Origin: Deinococcus sp.
GTDB lineage: Bacteria > Deinococcota > Deinococci > JACQHA01
Direction: 5' to 3'
DNA: 9,294 bases
Assembly (NCBI GenBank): GCA_016199255.1
Contig: JACQHA010000210.1
Coordinates: forward strand, 1 to 9,294
Position numbers and translations under genes: made by a program. The notes beneath the pieces were generated by a model that ran no database searches, was not told where the DNA came from, and saw nothing but the letters and a program-made list of their open reading frames with translations. This document shows, one piece after another, positions 6,375 to 9,294 of this stretch (position 1 is the stretch's first letter; every line of letters begins with the position of its first letter).

Positions 6375-7835
6375 CTACTTCCCTGCCCGGTCTATGGATA
6401 CCGTCTTGACCTGGGTGAAGAACTCCAGCGCCGCCCGCCCCTGCTCCCGGGAGTAAGAGCTAGAGGCCTTGAAGCCCCCAAAGGGGGCCTGGGGCTCGAC
6501 GCCGGCGGTTTCACCATTGACGCGCACCATCCCCGCCTCAATGCGGCTGGCAAACTCCAGCGCTGCGTTCAGGTCGCGGGTGCAAATCGATGCCGACAAG
6601 CCAAACCGGCTGTGGTTAGCCAGTGCTATTGCCTGGTCCAACGACTGGGCCACCATAATAGCCAGCACCGGGCCGAAGATCTCTTCCTGGGCAATCCGCA
6701 TCTGAGGTGTCACTTCAGTGAACACCGTAGGCTCTACATAGTAGCCGTGGGAGTACATCGCATCCGAGGGAACCTTACCGCCGCAGAGGAGCCGCGCTCC
6801 CTCGCTTTCGCCAACGGCAATGTATTCCAGCACCGTGCGGCGCTGTTCTTCAGATACCAGCGGCCCCAAATATGTAGCCTCGTCCGCCCCCGGGCCGAGC
6901 TTGAGGCTCTTTATCCGCTCCACCACCATGTCGGTGAACTTCTTGGCGATTCCCTCCAGCACAATGGCCCGGCTGGTGGCCGTGCACTTTTGCCCGGTGG
7001 AGCGCATGGCTCCGGAAACAGTAAGTTCCACTGCCTGTGGTAGATCGGCATCGCCCAGCACAATCACCGGGTTCTTCCCGCCCATTTCCAGCTGGTACTT
7101 GATGCCCCGCTCCATGGCCCACTGGGCAATGGTCTTGCCAACGCTGTTGGAGCCAGTGAAGCTCACGGCACGGGTGTAGGCGTGGGTTACCAGCTCCCGG
7201 CCGATACCGGAGCCTGAACCGGTCACGATGTTCAGCACCCCAGGCGGCAATCCAGCTTCAGCAAAGCACTCTGCGACCCGCAGCGCAGTGAGCGGCGCCA
7301 GGGTTGCCGGCTTGAGTACCACCGTATTGCCATATACCAGTGCTGGAGCCAGTTTCCACACCGGGATAGCGATCGGAAAGTTCCAGGGGGTGATGAGTGC
7401 CACCACCCCCAGCGGCGCACGGGTGGTAAAGAGCAGTGTCCGGGGGTTTGCAGAGGGGATCACCTCCCCCACCTGGCGCGATCCCTCGCCGGCGTAGTAG
7501 CGCAAGATGGTAACCCCCCGCGCCACCTCACCCCTGGCCTCGCCTATGGTCTTCCCCTCTTCTTGGGTCAGGCCCCGGGCTACCTCCTCCAGCCGCCGCT
7601 CCAGAACATCTGCTGTCTTGTGCAGGTACTTACCGCGCTCTGGACCACTCAGCCCTGCCCACTTAGGCTGGGCTCCGGCAGCGGCCTCCAGCGCCCGGCG
7701 CACATCCTCTGGCCCTGAGCTAGGAAATAGGCCGACCAGCTCGCGGGTGTCAGCCGGATTGTGGCGCTCATAGGTCTGGCCCGCCGCAGCCTCTACCCAC
7801 TCACCGCCAAGGTAGTTACGGTACCTCTCAGGCAT
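6375..7835 (-). CDS. NAD(P)-dependent aldehyde dehydrogenase, probably alpha-ketoglutaric semialdehyde dehydrogenase
   Basis: 486-residue class I/II-type aldehyde dehydrogenase, full length for the family. Seen: PWNFP with catalytic-site N152, VVLKPA with cofactor lysine K175, cofactor-loop SFTGSNSVGK (225-234), general base E250 in LEMGGK, catalytic nucleophile C284 in GQKCTA, and E385 in EEIFGPV. The C-terminal GVEPQAPFGGFKASSS (445-460) is a pattern I associate with semialdehyde dehydrogenases acting on 2,5-dioxopentanoate. Its product there would be 2-oxoglutarate, feeding the TCA cycle. It is the first gene after the promoter at 7941-7969, with a leader of about 100 bases and a GGGGGAG ribosome site just before the ATG. 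Direct coupling to the KdaD-like gene supports the semialdehyde role. A succinate- or glycolaldehyde-type substrate is the alternative. Confidence 0.92.
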   Translation of the reverse strand: MPERYRNYLGGEWVEAAAGQTYERHNPADTRELVGLFPSSGPEDVRRALEAAAGAQPKWAGLSGPERGKYLHKTADVLERRLEEVARGLTQEEGKTIGEARGEVARGVTILRYYAGEGSRQVGEVIPSANPRTLLFTTRAPLGVVALITPWNFPIAIPVWKLAPALVYGNTVVLKPATLAPLTALRVAECFAEAGLPPGVLNIVTGSGSGIGRELVTHAYTRAVSFTGSNSVGKTIAQWAMERGIKYQLEMGGKNPVIVLGDADLPQAVELTVSGAMRSTGQKCTATSRAIVLEGIAKKFTDMVVERIKSLKLGPGADEATYLGPLVSEEQRRTVLEYIAVGESEGARLLCGGKVPSDAMYSHGYYVEPTVFTEVTPQMRIAQEEIFGPVLAIMVAQSLDQAIALANHSRFGLSASICTRDLNAALEFASRIEAGMVRVNGETAGVEPQAPFGGFKASSSYSREQGRAALEFFTQVKTVSIDRAGK

Positions 7836-7975
7836 GTTCTCCCCCTCCCCCTGCCCACCTCAGCTCAAGCACAGGCAGCTGGCCACACCGTTCTTCCACC
7901 AGCCATAACATGGAGCGCAGCTAGTGGCATAGCCAGCCGAATTATTAGCCGCCACTCCGGGCGAGTCAAGCGAAG
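7836..7975 (-). other. Leader/intergenic region between tyrA and the catabolic operon
   Basis: A 140-base gap, the longest in the window. It holds the promoter described separately, an untranslated leader of about 100 bases, and a G-rich ribosome site ahead of the aldehyde dehydrogenase. I found no convincing intrinsic terminator for the upstream tyrA transcript: there is no strong GC hairpin followed by a U-run. Only short pairings of 4 to 5 bases are visible. No clear operator palindrome or tRNA-like structure was recognised. Confidence 0.6.
7941..7969 (-). promoter_or_regulatory. Sigma70-type promoter for the sugar-oxidation/transport operon
   Basis: On the minus strand, TTGACT (7969-7964, five of six to consensus) and AATAAT (7946-7941, five of six) are separated by exactly 17 bases. 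Transcription would start near 7934, about 100 bases ahead of the aldehyde dehydrogenase ATG. The -35 element begins six bases past the tyrA stop codon. No other spacing or element pair in this gap looks as good. Function is inferred from sequence match and position only. Confidence 0.62.
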
Positions 7976-9294
7976 CTACCGGGTGGACCGGCACTCGTAG
8001 CCAGCCTGCTCCAACAGGGTGCGTGCCCGGGCCAGGTCCTCGTCGGACTCGAACCCCAGCCGGAGCGCCCCGCCTAGCTCCCGGATCGCGACGATTTCGA
8101 TCTCTTTGATGTTGATGCCAGCGTCGCCCAAGGTACCGGTGATCCGGGCCAGCTGCCCAGGCCGGTCGGGTACAGCCACAATGAGCTGGTAGCGAGTAGC
8201 AAGCAAGCTGCGCTGCACCACGGGGATTGAGTCTCGCACCTGCTTGGCCCTCTCCCCTAGCGTTAACAGCTCGCCGCCGTCGTCCAGTAACTCTTCCAGG
8301 CCAGCCAGACGGGTCTTGAAAGCTGCCAAGGCGTCTTTCAGTGCTGCCCGGTTGGAAACCACCATATCCCGGCTCATAACCGGATTACCAGAAGCAATCC
8401 TGGTAATGTCCCGGAAGCCGCCGGCTGCCAGGAGCTGGAGTAGCTCAAGGTCTGGGGAATCGCCAAGCAGGTTCATGAGCCCGAGGGAAATCAGGTAGGG
8501 CAAGTGGCTGACAGACGCCACCAGCAGGTCGTGCTGCTGCGGATCGAGCTCCAGCGGCTTCGCCCCCAGGTCAGTGACGAAGCCCCGCAGCTTGGCCAAC
8601 GCCTGAGGATCAGTGTGCGGCGTGGGGGTGAGGACGTAGACCGCGTTTTCCAGCAAACTGGCCCGGGCCGCCTGGACACCGGCGAACTCACTGCCGGCCA
8701 TGGGATGGCCGCCAATGAATTCCCTACCCTGTGGCAGATCTGAAAGGGCCTGGACAACTGGGGCTTTGGTGCTCCCTACATCGGTGAGCAGCGCCCTGGG
8801 GGCCAGATTAGGCAGGATCCGGCGCCCCACCTCAGGGATCAGCCCTACAGGCGTTGCCAGGACCACCAGCTCTGCCTCTCCCAGCCAGTCCCCAGGAGCG
8901 ATGTAGCCACGGTCAATGGCCCCCAGCCGCACCGCCAGGTCAATGATCTCCTGCTGGACATCGAGCCCGACCACTTCCCTGGCCAGGTACTTGGACCGGA
9001 GGCCCAGGCCAATGGAGCCGCCAATGAGCCCCACCCCGACAATGGCTACCGTGCCATAGCGCGGTGGCGGCCGCACCGAGGCCTGGCCCGGTGCCGCCTG
9101 GGCCAGATCGGGCCGGAGCTGTTCCGCACCCCGCAGGTACACATGGCGCAGCTCGTGCTGGGCCTTTGAGGTATTAACGTGCAGTAGCACCCGCACACAG
9201 CGCACCAGCGCCCCAGGGACAGGAATCTCGGTGGCACACATCAGGGGCACCTGGGTCAAGCCCATTTCTCTTGCCGCCTGCGCCGGGAAGGTGG
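7976..9294 (-). CDS. tyrA: Chorismate mutase (AroH class)-prephenate dehydrogenase (TyrA)-ACT fusion, 5' end beyond window
   Basis: The frame is open from the right edge to the stop at 7976; an internal ATG sits at 9265. Residues are numbered from that Met. Residues -9 to 54 match the C-terminal half of AroH chorismate mutase. Residues 55-70 form a Pro/Ala/Gln-rich linker. TyrA begins at residue 71 with the NAD(P) loop GVGLIG (77-82), then S165 in DVGSTK, catalytic H187 in HPMAGSE, SHLPY (253-257) and FRDITRIAS (284-292) with prephenate-binding R289. A C-terminal ACT domain spans about 359-428 ([13 protein letters not shown] at 365-377), which fits tyrosine feedback control. The product would convert chorismate to prephenate and on to 4-hydroxyphenylpyruvate in the cytosol. 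An internal GTG at 9076 could start a separate TyrA but has no ribosome site. More aromatic-pathway genes probably lie to the right. Confidence 0.93.
   Translation of the reverse strand, partial: TFPAQAAREMGLTQVPLMCATEIPVPGALVRCVRVLLHVNTSKAQHELRHVYLRGAEQLRPDLAQAAPGQASVRPPPRYGTVAIVGVGLIGGSIGLGLRSKYLAREVVGLDVQQEIIDLAVRLGAIDRGYIAPGDWLGEAELVVLATPVGLIPEVGRRILPNLAPRALLTDVGSTKAPVVQALSDLPQGREFIGGHPMAGSEFAGVQAARASLLENAVYVLTPTPHTDPQALAKLRGFVTDLGAKPLELDPQQHDLLVASVSHLPYLISLGLMNLLGDSPDLELLQLLAAGGFRDITRIASGNPVMSRDMVVSNRAALKDALAAFKTRLAGLEELLDDGGELLTLGERAKQVRDSIPVVQRSLLATRYQLIVAVPDRPGQLARITGTLGDAGINIKEIEIVAIRELGGALRLGFESDEDLARARTLLEQAGYECRSTR
9104..9294 (-). other. AroH-class chorismate mutase domain (C-terminal half) within the fusion gene
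   Basis: In frame with tyrA and running off the edge, the translation includes FPAQAARE just upstream of the Met at 9265, then [28 protein letters not shown] and LRPDL. These align without gaps to the AroH fold. With the Met as residue 1, the catalytic residues known from B. subtilis AroH (C75, E78, R90, Y108, R116) correspond to C10, E13, R25, Y43 and R51, with every spacing preserved. The first active-site arginine (R7) would lie outside the window. The domain therefore looks catalytically competent and not vestigial. Confidence 0.88.

Noticed and set aside
7855..7931. 21-codon leader peptide or attenuator ahead of the aldehyde dehydrogenase gene
   Set aside because: The ATG has no ribosome site, the predicted peptide has no run of regulatory codons, and only 4-5 bp pairings were found.
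9074..9076. Internal GTG as a separate TyrA start
   Set aside because: No Shine-Dalgarno precedes it, and the frame is continuous with a well-preserved AroH domain.

Overview
The window is a tightly packed bacterial stretch with nine genes, all read leftwards on the minus strand. Both end genes run off the window. I see no rRNA, tRNA, CRISPR array, insertion sequence or phage gene. The DNA is GC-rich, Shine-Dalgarno sites are strong, and most genes abut or overlap. The lineage is uncertain. An AroH-type chorismate mutase is typical of Firmicutes, Deinococcus-Thermus and Cyanobacteria. The solute-binding protein has a plain signal peptide without a lipobox cysteine, which is atypical for a standard single-membrane Firmicute and fits a diderm or deep-branching lineage better.

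Right part (7976 to the edge): the end of an aromatic amino acid biosynthesis gene. One uninterrupted frame encodes the C-terminal half of an AroH-class chorismate mutase, then a complete prephenate dehydrogenase (TyrA), then a C-terminal ACT domain. AroH, not the usual AroQ, fused to TyrA is the most unusual single feature here.

Middle (1839 to 7975): a likely catabolic operon. A good sigma70-type promoter lies six bases past the tyrA stop. It precedes an aldehyde dehydrogenase of the alpha-ketoglutaric semialdehyde type, an FAH-fold enzyme resembling 2-keto-3-deoxy-D-arabinonate dehydratase, and a complete ribose-type (CUT2) ABC importer: ATPase, permease and periplasmic binding protein. 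The expected logic is import of a pentose-like sugar and oxidation without phosphorylation, with 2-keto-3-deoxypentonate converted to 2,5-dioxopentanoate and then 2-oxoglutarate (the lower Weimberg/Dahms-type branch).

Left part (1 to 1838): after a perfect 12-bp intercistronic hairpin the operon continues with an AroE-family dehydrogenase whose substrate-binding motif is rewritten, a short-chain dehydrogenase overlapping it by 8 bases, and the first 44 codons of a cyclase-family (kynurenine-formamidase-like) metal hydrolase. These three probably carry out upper steps of the same pathway. The sugar-acid dehydratase expected for a classical Weimberg route is not in the window, and the real substrate cannot be named from sequence alone.
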